Part shown: one piece after another, positions 5,648 to 12,124 of the stretch
How positions within the stretch are numbered: the first letter of the stretch is position 1
Layout of the letters: each line of letters opens with the position of its first letter
Origin: CAVALG01 sp963589585
GTDB lineage: Bacteria > Bacillota > Clostridia > Oscillospirales > Acutalibacteraceae
Assembly (NCBI GenBank): GCA_963589585.1
Contig: CAVALG010000064.1
Location: forward strand, 1-12,212
Reading direction: 5' to 3'
DNA: 12,212 nt
Notes under the pieces: generated by a model
Database searches by the model: none
What the model was told of the DNA's origin: nothing
The model's input: the letters and a program-made list of their open reading frames with translations, nothing else
Position numbers and translations under genes: made by a program

Positions 5648-8533
5648 TTATTTATTTCTGCAATAGAATCGGAAGTCACAGCCAGCGCAGACCTTCGGGT
5701 CATCGGCGCAGTGCCGGAAATCCTTTTTCATGATCTTATGTACCGTATCATCGAATGACGCCAGCGTTCCTTCCACGGCAGACTTCGTATACGGATATGT
5801 GATCGTCGGTACGCCGCCGTCCTCTCCGGTATAGTAGAGGTGCATCTTGCTGACCTTCCGCCCGGTACGCTCCTCCACGAGATGGGCATAGATATGAAGC
5901 TGTCGGCGGTACCGCTCAAGCCGATCCCGCATTTTCTCCATATCCGGTTTCCGTTCGGCTTTGAAATCCACGATCTCGACCGTGTCGCCCTCGCCGCGGA
6001 TCAGGTCGACCTTGCCTTCAATGATGTAATCCGGCTTCACCAGAGAAACATCCACCTCCGCTTGCTGGATGGCAGACCAGTCGCCGTGCTGCCGCTCTAC
6101 ATAACGAAGCACCTGCTTTAATGCCGCCTCCCGCTGAGGACCGGCGAGGTAGGTGTGCTCAGTTTTCGTCAGCGACACATAGTTGGAGGCAAACCAACGG
6201 TTCACGTTTTCCTCGGTGATCGTCTGCTCCTCGTGCCGGAGAGCGGCACGGTGAACATCCTCTATCGTCTCATGGACGAGCGTACCGAAGAGCATAGCGT
6301 TGGCACGGACAGGCATGAACTCCAGTTCGCGGTAGAACTTGTACTGCAGGGCACAGGTCTCATACACTGTGATGTGCGATGTGAACGAGTAAGTATTCTT
6401 GACATTGACGGCCTTCACGGACTTGAAGTTAAATTCCAGGATGTCAAATGCCTCGCTGTCCACAGGCTGAAGCTCGTCATAAACCTCTTTGAAGTAAGTG
6501 CTGGGTGTCCGCTTGTCCTCATTGCAGGTCAGTATCAACAGATCCTGCGCACGGGAGAAAGCTGTGTAGTACAGTCGCCAGAAATCAAAGAATTTTGTGA
6601 CCTCATACGGCTCAAATGCCGGGCGCTTGAAGTAACGATCCTCTATCGTCATCATGAGATCGTTTGTGGCTTTTCTCGGCACGTTTGCCAGGGAATCCGC
6701 AAAAACAATCGGGAACTCCATCCCTTTGGACTGGTGGATCGTAAGGAATGAGACGCAGTCACTCGGCGCATACTCGGAGTCATCCTCATACTCCGTGATA
6801 CCGCCGTCATAGAGAAGACGGAGATACAGATTAAAGAGAAGTTCCGTATTGGCATCGATGCCGCGCTTCCCGCGATACTTGTCGGCAGATAAGACATCCA
6901 CTCGGTGAAGATATTCAAATTTTCCGATGATCTGCGTCAGCTTTGCCAGGTTTCGAGCCGGTCGGATATCGACAATGCCGACGTCCATTTCTGTATCCAG
7001 AATACCGGCAAAAGGCTGAAACTCAAACATCTGATACATGAGTCCGCAGTAGGCGTAGTCCGTTGCGTCGGTCAGGCTTACATGGTCTTTTCCTCGGCGG
7101 CGTATCCATTTCAGCAGGTCGGTGTGCTCCGGCTGTGTCAGATACTCATTCGCCAGCATGATACAGTTCCGATAATAGGTCAGGTGCTCCGGCTGTAAAA
7201 AGGTATACTCACCGTTTTCCAACCCCTGCACGTAGAATGGGAACATCAGCATGAGGCAACCGAGTGCCAGCCGTATTTCGTCACGCTGGAAGAACATATC
7301 CGAACGCGGCGAGTAAACATTGATATGGTTCTCCTCAAGAAAACGGGCAAGCGCAGTAACCCTCGGATGTTTGACTGAGTTGAAGAGAAACGCTATCTGA
7401 TTATAGTCCGTCAGTTTTCCGGATGCTTTTAATCTGTTGATAAACTGTAGGATTTTTTCGTGCCATTCATCCTCGTCATCTACGCCGGCCAATTTAACGA
7501 CCGCAGGGCTGTGAAGCGTGGTTTTTTCATGAGGTTCAATGCGTTTTTCATATCTGAAATTTTCCCAGCGGAACTTGAACTTTGCACCATCCGTGGTATC
7601 CATCCATCGGTTATAAAAATCGACGATGTCGCTGTTGGAACGATAGTTGATGACCAGTGGGATAATACGGCATTCGCCAGCGGCAAACTTTTGCGGAAAT
7701 TCCAGTATGTTTCGGATGGTCGCACCGCGGAAACGGTACAGGCCCTGGTCATCGTCTCCGACCACGCAGATATTCTTTCTTTCCCCGGCGAGGAGAAACA
7801 CAAGCTGCTCCTGAATATAGTTTGTGTCCTGGTATTCATCGACCATGATATGCGTGATCGCAGAGCGAAGCTCGTTCAGAATATCCTTGTTATCGCAGAG
7901 AAGCCGATACGCCTCTATCTGGATGGAGGAGAAGTCCATCAGATTCGCTTCCGTAAGAATTGTGCGATATTCCTGAAGCATCCGACCGAGTGATGCAATC
8001 GATGGGTCGCGGTCAGACATCAGTTCCTCCGGCGAAACCAATTCTTCGGAAAGGTTGTTTACAAAGTTGCAGATTGTTTCGGCTTGCTTCCATGCGCCGC
8101 CGTTCGGAAGGACGATTTCAATCTCCGGAATACTTCTGAAACGATGGATATTCTGGAATACCATATACTGCTGGTCAAACGAATCCATCAAGCGGTAGTT
8201 TCGGCGAAGCCGTGTGTATTCCAAATGCTCTTTCAGTATACGAAGGCAGAGCGAGTGGAACGTACCGATATACATTTCATTGATGTTTGCCGTGATATTT
8301 CGATTTGCAAGCTCGTTTGTAATACGTGTTACCAGTTCCTTTGCGGCCTTTTCCGTAAATGTGGCAATGAAGATGCTCTCCGGTCTAACATTGCATTCCT
8401 CTATGAGGTAGATTGCGCGCTGCACAAGAGTATATGTTTTGCCGGTTCCGGGACCTGCCGTTATGAGGACAGGACCGTCTGCAGCTGCTATTGCTTTTCG
8501 CTGCCCGTCATTTGCGTTTCCAAAGTCAAACAT
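5648..8533 (-). CDS. UvrD/PcrA-like SF1 helicase fused to a RecB/Cas4-type nuclease with Fe-S cysteines
   Basis: This 961-aa protein combines a 3'-5' SF1A motor with a C-terminal nuclease. Motor motifs are complete: Q motif Gln11, Walker A AGPGTGKT (26-33), VDEYQDTN (231-238), GDDDQGLYRFRGA (259-271), NYRS (296-299), motif V TIHQSKGMEF (598-607) and motif VI YTAFSRAQ (656-663). The nuclease shows GTLVHE (His754), Asp843, the VDFKAE core (Asp856, Lys858) and QLHIYA (Gln878). Cys727 plus Cys949, Cys952 and Cys958 match the four-cysteine 4Fe-4S pattern of AddB/Cas4-type nucleases. It probably unwinds and degrades DNA ends. Its stop codon lies 3 nt from the first possible mod ATG, so it belongs to the restriction operon. 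The start has AAAGGGGG about 12 nt upstream, slightly far. It resembles GajB-type and AddA-type helicases, but no GajA or AddB neighbour is present. Confidence 0.9.
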   Translation of the reverse strand: MFDFGNANDGQRKAIAAADGPVLITAGPGTGKTYTLVQRAIYLIEECNVRPESIFIATFTEKAAKELVTRITNELANRNITANINEMYIGTFHSLCLRILKEHLEYTRLRRNYRLMDSFDQQYMVFQNIHRFRSIPEIEIVLPNGGAWKQAETICNFVNNLSEELVSPEELMSDRDPSIASLGRMLQEYRTILTEANLMDFSSIQIEAYRLLCDNKDILNELRSAITHIMVDEYQDTNYIQEQLVFLLAGERKNICVVGDDDQGLYRFRGATIRNILEFPQKFAAGECRIIPLVINYRSNSDIVDFYNRWMDTTDGAKFKFRWENFRYEKRIEPHEKTTLHSPAVVKLAGVDDEDEWHEKILQFINRLKASGKLTDYNQIAFLFNSVKHPRVTALARFLEENHINVYSPRSDMFFQRDEIRLALGCLMLMFPFYVQGLENGEYTFLQPEHLTYYRNCIMLANEYLTQPEHTDLLKWIRRRGKDHVSLTDATDYAYCGLMYQMFEFQPFAGILDTEMDVGIVDIRPARNLAKLTQIIGKFEYLHRVDVLSADKYRGKRGIDANTELLFNLYLRLLYDGGITEYEDDSEYAPSDCVSFLTIHQSKGMEFPIVFADSLANVPRKATNDLMMTIEDRYFKRPAFEPYEVTKFFDFWRLYYTAFSRAQDLLILTCNEDKRTPSTYFKEVYDELQPVDSEAFDILEFNFKSVKAVNVKNTYSFTSHITVYETCALQYKFYRELEFMPVRANAMLFGTLVHETIEDVHRAALRHEEQTITEENVNRWFASNYVSLTKTEHTYLAGPQREAALKQVLRYVERQHGDWSAIQQAEVDVSLVKPDYIIEGKVDLIRGEGDTVEIVDFKAERKPDMEKMRDRLERYRRQLHIYAHLVEERTGRKVSKMHLYYTGEDGGVPTITYPYTKSAVEGTLASFDDTVHKIMKKDFRHCADDPKVCAGCDFRFYCRNK

Positions 8534-8605
8534 ATCGATGACTTACCCCCTTTCCGTTATTTATCAAAAATAAGACCTTCATTCAGCACGGCAACTATGA
8601 TGCTA

Positions 8606-8632
8606 ACTATAATCTGCTATTCAGATGGTCAA
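8606..8632 (-). promoter_or_regulatory. Possible internal promoter upstream of the helicase-nuclease gene
   Basis: In the 146-nt gap between the second fic gene and the helicase gene, the - strand reads TTGACC (8632-8627), a 15-nt spacer, then TATAGT (8611-8606). The hexamers are good but the spacer is 2 nt shorter than usual, so this is tentative. If real, it lets the helicase-mod-res genes be expressed independently of the HTH-fic-fic genes upstream. No clear terminator is seen in the gap, so readthrough from upstream remains likely. Confidence 0.35.
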
Positions 8633-8679
8633 CGCCAATTAATTTGCCCATGTTTATGAGAGGAAATGCTGCAACCGTT

Positions 8680-9762
8680 CTAAACCAAAACTTCCCACTT
8701 GCCGTAGCGTTTGCCGCTTTCACGGCGGATATAGTTTTTATCTTGCAGCGATTTCATAATTCGCTTGATCGTAGCAATGGATTTTCCGGTTTTTTCTGCA
8801 ATCTCTTGCTGCTTTATCGCTGGGTTCTTTGCGACCAATTCTAAAACCGCCAATTCTTCTAAGGTACAGTCCAAAGTATCAAATTGACACTTTGAAACTT
8901 TGGAATTGATACTTTGGAGAGCGCTTTCATCCGCAAAATCAATGTGCATATAACGGTTTTTGAGTTCGTGGTTTGTGTCGAGCAGGAGATTTGAGAAAAA
9001 CAATTCCAAAAATTTTGTAGTGGAATGAACGCCCTTTTGCAAATTATTATAGTTTGCCCGGACCAGTGCGTTGCGGAAATACCAGGAGTTTTCACGGAAC
9101 GCATCGTTATTGACGCGGAATCCAAAGGTTTTCATATACTTGATCATAAACACGGCGGTAGCACGGGTATTTCCCTCGCCGAAAGGATGAATCTGCCAAA
9201 TATCCGATGCAAACTTTGCAAGGTGCTTTACCGCTGCTTCAACCGACAGTCCCTCATAAGAAAACTGCTTTTCGGTGGCAAAATCATAATCCAAAGTTTC
9301 TTTAATGCTGTTCCAATCTGCATAAATTACGGTATCGCCGTTCAGCACCCACTCCTTCTTGGTGATGTTATACTGCCTGATCTGACCGGCGTGGTCAAAT
9401 ACGCCCTCAAACAACCTGCGGTGAATGGTAAGCCACTCGGCAGGGGAAAACTGAAATGCTTTTTCTCCCAGCAGTTTCGTTATTCTTGCCGAAACGATAT
9501 CCGCTTCTTTGGTTTCGTTTTCTGTCTCGGTTCGGGTGGTGCGCTGCTCATAATAACTGTGAATCCGCTTCTGCGCTTCATCAATTGAGATTTTGCCCTC
9601 AATGTGATCCTTTGCGGTATCCAGCAAATATTCGGACGTGTTAAGTCCGTCAACTGCCTGCAAGCCGATGGCGGTCTGCCACGCCTCGCTTTTTTCGGCT
9701 CTGTCGGGTTCGCCTTGCTTTATATATTCTTCAAGTTCAAATTGCCAATTATTATCCGGCAT
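8680..9762 (-). CDS. Fic/DOC family protein with VbhA-like N-terminus and C-terminal winged helix
   Basis: This 360-aa protein has three parts. Residues about 28-72 (TAIGLQAVDGL...HIEGKISIDEAQKRI) resemble antitoxin VbhA, here fused in cis ahead of the Fic domain. The Fic core carries HPFGEGNTR at 192-200: His193 equivalents and Glu-Gly-Asn are kept, but Thr replaces the usual second Gly. Residues about 300-358 look like a winged helix-turn-helix (TLEELAVLELV...QQEIAEKTGKSIATIKRIM), so it may bind DNA. The spot where an inhibitory Glu would sit reads LQAVDG, with Asp for Glu and Leu for Ser/Thr. Its ATG lies 9 nt after the preceding fic gene, with a GAGGTG ribosome site overlapping that gene's TGA. 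The family is certain; whether it is an active AMP transferase is not. Confidence 0.9.
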   Translation of the reverse strand: MPDNNWQFELEEYIKQGEPDRAEKSEAWQTAIGLQAVDGLNTSEYLLDTAKDHIEGKISIDEAQKRIHSYYEQRTTRTETENETKEADIVSARITKLLGEKAFQFSPAEWLTIHRRLFEGVFDHAGQIRQYNITKKEWVLNGDTVIYADWNSIKETLDYDFATEKQFSYEGLSVEAAVKHLAKFASDIWQIHPFGEGNTRATAVFMIKYMKTFGFRVNNDAFRENSWYFRNALVRANYNNLQKGVHSTTKFLELFFSNLLLDTNHELKNRYMHIDFADESALQSINSKVSKCQFDTLDCTLEELAVLELVAKNPAIKQQEIAEKTGKSIATIKRIMKSLQDKNYIRRESGKRYGKWEVLV

Positions 9763-9771
9763 ATTTGCACC

Positions 9772-10386
9772 TCATTCCTTGCTTAAATCTTCCGTTTTGA
9801 AGGTCGTATAGCCTTCGTAATAATAGCTGTGGTCAATGCCCTTCATATAGACCTCTCGGCTATCCACATCATCGGTGAGTGCGTTTTTCAGAAGATGTTT
9901 GATTTCAATATCTTTTATCGGGCTGCGCTCCATGGCAAGAAGATAATCCTCTTTATCGACCTTGCTCCAATTAACGACCTTGTGAAGCTCTGTTTTGAAA
10001 ATGAGGTCAAGCCAAATGCGGGTGCAGCGTCCGTTCCCTTCTCGGAAAGGGTGGGCAATATTCATTTCCACATACTTCTCAACGATTTCATCAAAAGTGG
10101 ACTGCGGCATTTTATCAATGTTGGCAAGTGCCGCTTCAAGATACATCAGCGGCGCAAAGCGGAAGTTGCCTTTGGAAATGTTTACGGTTCTGAGTTCTCC
10201 GGCAAAATCGTAGATTTCATCAAAAAGATACTTATGAATTGCTTTGAAGGCGGAGAATTTTCCCGCTTCCAATTTATCAAGCAATCCGTTTTCAAAAAGT
10301 TCAAGTGCCTTTTTCTTGCTGATGCGCTCTTCCTCGCGGGCAAGGTCGGCAGAGCTTGTCAGGCCCAATTTATTTTCAAGTGCCAT
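9772..10386 (-). CDS. Fic family protein with C-terminal autoinhibitory motif (class III-like)
   Basis: The protein is 204 aa from the start chosen here: the ATG at 10386 has GGAGGT 5 nt upstream, whereas the frame open further upstream would overlap the HTH gene. The canonical Fic loop HPFREGNGR is at residues 112-120, with catalytic His112 and the full GNGR. Near the C-terminus SYYYEG (187-192) fits the [S/T]xxxE[G/N] inhibitory motif in the position it holds in short class III Fic proteins such as that of Neisseria meningitidis. In that family the Glu sits in the ATP site and is released when oligomers dissociate or the protein modifies itself. I therefore expect an intact, self-silenced AMP transferase. 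It is 16 nt after the HTH gene and 9 nt before the next fic gene. Its target is unknown. Confidence 0.92.
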   Translation of the reverse strand: MALENKLGLTSSADLAREEERISKKKALELFENGLLDKLEAGKFSAFKAIHKYLFDEIYDFAGELRTVNISKGNFRFAPLMYLEAALANIDKMPQSTFDEIVEKYVEMNIAHPFREGNGRCTRIWLDLIFKTELHKVVNWSKVDKEDYLLAMERSPIKDIEIKHLLKNALTDDVDSREVYMKGIDHSYYYEGYTTFKTEDLSKE

Positions 10387-10402
10387 AGCGCACCTCCGAG
10401 TA

Positions 10403-10591
10403 TTACTTATCAGCCGCAACGCCGGATTTCATCCAGGCATCAACTTCGCTGATTTTGAATTTCCACAGCCTGCCGATTTTAGCGGCGGGCATTTCTCTGC
10501 GCTCAATCCAGTCAAGAACGGTATCACGGCTTACGCCCAAATATTCCATAATTTCTTTCATCGAATACCAGCGCTCAAGGTTGTTATCCAT
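10403..10591 (-). CDS. Small excisionase/MerR-type HTH DNA-binding protein
   Basis: This 62-aa protein is nearly all one DNA-binding domain: YSMKEIMEYLGVSRDTVLDWI forms the helix-turn-helix and MPAAKIGRLWKFKISEVDAWM the wing typical of excisionase-family domains. The ATG at 10591 is preceded by GGAGGG with 7-nt spacing; an upstream GTG at 10612 is in frame but less likely. It is the first gene of the leftward operon, directly behind a strong promoter, which suits a regulator of the operon. Similar small proteins often lead restriction or toxin operons in Firmicutes. There is no integrase nearby, so a role in phage or element excision is not supported. Confidence 0.85.
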   Translation of the reverse strand: MDNNLERWYSMKEIMEYLGVSRDTVLDWIERREMPAAKIGRLWKFKISEVDAWMKSGVAADK

Positions 10592-10635
10592 AGTGAAACC
10601 CTCCGTTTTCACGAAAATACAATACTACAAAATAT

Positions 10636-10664
10636 ATTATACCACATTTATTGGAATATCACAA
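10636..10664 (-). promoter_or_regulatory. Promoter of the HTH-fic-fic-(helicase-mod-res) operon
   Basis: On the - strand TTGTGA (10664-10659), a 17-nt spacer and a perfect TATAAT (10641-10636) are preceded by ATGTGG, giving a TRTG-extended -10. Transcription should begin near 10629, about 40 nt before the HTH start codon. Hexamers, spacer length and the ATGTGG block are identical to the rightward promoter at 10932-10960. Confidence 0.78.
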
Positions 10665-10720
10665 GGCTTAATAGGGGTTTATTCGGAGTTTACAAGAAAA
10701 AGTCATAAATTAAACGGCAG

Positions 10721-10759
10721 AAAAAGGCCTCCTTTCGAAAAAATCGAGAGAAGGCTTTG
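10721..10759 (-). terminator. Orphan leftward terminator-like hairpin
   Basis: Read on the - strand, AAAGCCTTCTCTCGA pairs with TCGAAAGGAGGCCTTT, with one bulge, one mismatch and one G-T pair, and the stem is followed by TTTTTC. This suits a rho-independent terminator for leftward transcripts. No leftward gene ends here, so it may be the remnant of a lost or displaced gene, or it may insulate the operon promoter just downstream. On the + strand it lacks a T tract. Confidence 0.45.
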
Positions 10760-10881
10760 AAAACGATATAAACAATCAGGCAAACTGCGTGCCAAAATGA
10801 ATGCATAATTCTGTTATGGTTCTTATTATGGGTGGTAACAGTGTCTTGCTTCATTTTCGCTTGACGGCAATATAAAAAGCA

Positions 10882-10909
10882 GAAGTCTATCGAATAATAT
10901 TCGAAGTCT
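10882..10909. promoter_or_regulatory. Symmetric AT-rich element with flanking direct repeats, possible operator
   Basis: TCGAATA-A-TATTCGA (10890-10904) is a perfect 7-bp inverted repeat. It is overlapped by two copies of GAAGTCT at 10882-10888 and 10903-10909, spaced 21 bp apart, or two helical turns. It lies 23 bp upstream of the rightward -35 box, so it could be an operator or activator site for the tcmP-like gene. The regulator is unknown. Confidence 0.4.
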
Positions 10910-10931
10910 GGCGGAAGAGTGCCGAATTGTC

Positions 10932-10960
10932 TTGTGAAAAAGGCCTTGATGTGGTATAAT
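10932..10960 (+). promoter_or_regulatory. Promoter of the tcmP-like gene
   Basis: TTGTGA (10932-10937), a 17-nt spacer and a perfect TATAAT (10955-10960) are preceded by ATGTGG, an extended -10. Transcription should start near 10967, leaving about a 75-nt leader that contains a 13-codon open frame. Confidence 0.78.
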
Positions 10961-11003
10961 ATAAATTGTTAAATTGTAGTGATTTTCAAAGGTGAGATAC
11001 TGA

Positions 11004-11045
11004 ATGATGAAAGCAAGTTGTCTTTGGAAGGGGAATAAACAATGA
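11004..11045 (+). other. Possible 13-codon leader peptide overlapping the tcmP-like start
   Basis: ATGATG at 11004 opens a short frame reading MMKASCLWKGNKQ, and its TGA (11043-11045) overlaps the tcmP-like ATG at 11042 in an ATGA arrangement. AAAGGTGAG at 10988-10996 is a good ribosome site 7 nt upstream. The overlap would allow translational coupling, with the leader feeding ribosomes to the main gene. The main gene also has its own GGAAGGGGA at 11026-11034, so the leader may be fortuitous. Confidence 0.3.
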
Positions 11046-12120
11046 GCAATAGCGATACGATTATTGGTCACGCANNNNNNNNNNGTATGTGGAAGCATGG
11101 GCACATAAGCTACTTCAAAATCAATACTGCTCTGGACTTGTTTTTATTGATTGTATGTCTAACAGCGGAGAATATGTTGACGATGACGGAAAGCAGGTGT
11201 TCGGTACGCCGGTTCGTGTTGCCAAGTATCTCCGAAAAGTTGCGGGACAATATCCATATAAGCAGATTGATCTGTTTTTTAGCGATCTGTGCGCCGCTAG
11301 AACAGAACATCTAAAGGGTTTAATGCCGAATGACTGTCGTAATTTTCATGTACATATTACGACCGAGGATGGAAACGATCTAGCCAAGCGAGTAGGTCAG
11401 ACAATGTCTAATAAGAAACACTATCTCCTTGTTTACGATCCGTATGAGGCCACTATTGACTGGAATGCAATCATGCCGTTCATCAATAACTGGAGTGAGG
11501 TCATTCTTAACCACATGGTTTCGGATTCTATAAGAGCCGTAAAGATGGTTAAGAAAGATGAAACCAGAAATAAATACGAGCAAACATATTTGATGGATCT
11601 TGAGGATCTTATTCCTTATGGAAGCGATAAAAAAGCATACGAAAAGCGCATTGAGGATATTATTAAAGCCCTGCGCCGTAATAACGGCTACCAGTACTAT
11701 ATTGCGGCTTTCCCGTTTTTCAACGAGAAAAATGCAATCGTTTACAATCTGATTCACTGCACGAGCAACATTAAAGGATTTAGATTATATAAGCAATCTG
11801 CGTGGCAGACTTTTGGCGGCAAATCGTCTACCAAAAATACGCACGGATTGGAAAACCAGTTGACGCTGGATTTTGATGGTATTGGTGTGATAACGACAAT
11901 TACCGATGAGTTTTGTTTTTATATAAAAGACATCGCCGAATACATCCAGAAGTCGTTCAACGGAAGGACAAACGTCTCGCTGAATGAAGTATGGGCGCTT
12001 CTCGATAGTCATCCGATTTTCCCTTCTGATGGATTCAGGCCCCAGATAAAAGACGAGTTAAAGCAAAATTATGGTGCCAGCGTAAGCCGAAGCACTATAA
12101 GTTTTGTTGATAGGAGTTAA
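11042..12120 (+). CDS. tcmP: Three-Cys-motif partner protein (TcmP-like), interrupted by an assembly gap
   Basis: The start codon follows GGAAGGGGA. Eleven codons (MSNSDTIIGHA) precede ten Ns, after which an open frame beginning YVEAWAHKLLQ runs about 345 codons to the stop. The pattern YVEAW...LVFIDCMSNSGEY...GTPVRVAKYL...IDLFFSDL matches what I recall of the TcmP family (TIGR04474), whose members sit beside a radical-SAM-like three-Cys-motif protein. The DCMSNSG stretch takes the place of the DGFAGPG-like loop seen in many members, reminiscent of a Rossmann methyltransferase glycine loop. The C-terminal about 50 residues (LNEVWALLDSHPIF...) look like a winged helix. The biochemical role of TcmP is not established. 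The two pieces are out of frame across exactly 10 Ns, which reflects a placeholder gap size rather than a real frameshift. The family call rests on recalled patterns. Confidence 0.7.
11075..11084. other. 10-N assembly gap inside the tcmP-like gene
   Basis: Ten Ns separate the first 33 coding bases from the rest of the gene. For the two open frames to join, the true missing length must leave remainder 2 on division by 3, and 10 does not. The N-run is therefore an arbitrary scaffold filler. The missing part probably covers the conserved lead-in to the YVEAW segment. Confidence 0.95.
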
Positions 12121-12124
12121 TCCA

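Larger units (their letters stand above)
10592..11003. other. Divergent intergenic region between the defence operon and the tcmP-like gene
   Basis: About 410 bases carry no protein gene that I can support. The stretch holds, from left to right, the leader and promoter of the leftward HTH-fic-restriction operon, an imperfect hairpin with a leftward T tract, a symmetric AT-rich element flanked by direct repeats, and the rightward promoter of the tcmP-like gene. The interval between the hairpin and the symmetric element (about 10760-10880) is AT-rich and shows nothing I can name. Confidence 0.6.

Noticed and set aside
5648..8533. Gabija (GajB) or AddAB assignment for the helicase
   Set aside because: No OLD-family GajA nor AddB neighbour is present; the operon partners are Mod and Res, and the protein has its own C-terminal nuclease.
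1286..8533. BREX or DISARM system
   Set aside because: No PglZ, BrxC/PglY ATPase, Lon-like protease, DUF1998 or PLD gene is present; only Mod, Res and a UvrD-type protein.
10403..10591. Excisionase of an integrated element
   Set aside because: The fold fits, but no integrase, attachment-site repeat or phage gene is visible; the position suggests a regulator of the operon.
11075..11091. Frameshifted pseudogene in the tcmP-like gene
   Set aside because: The frame change falls exactly on a run of Ns of arbitrary length, and the rest of the gene is open, so assembly is the simpler explanation.
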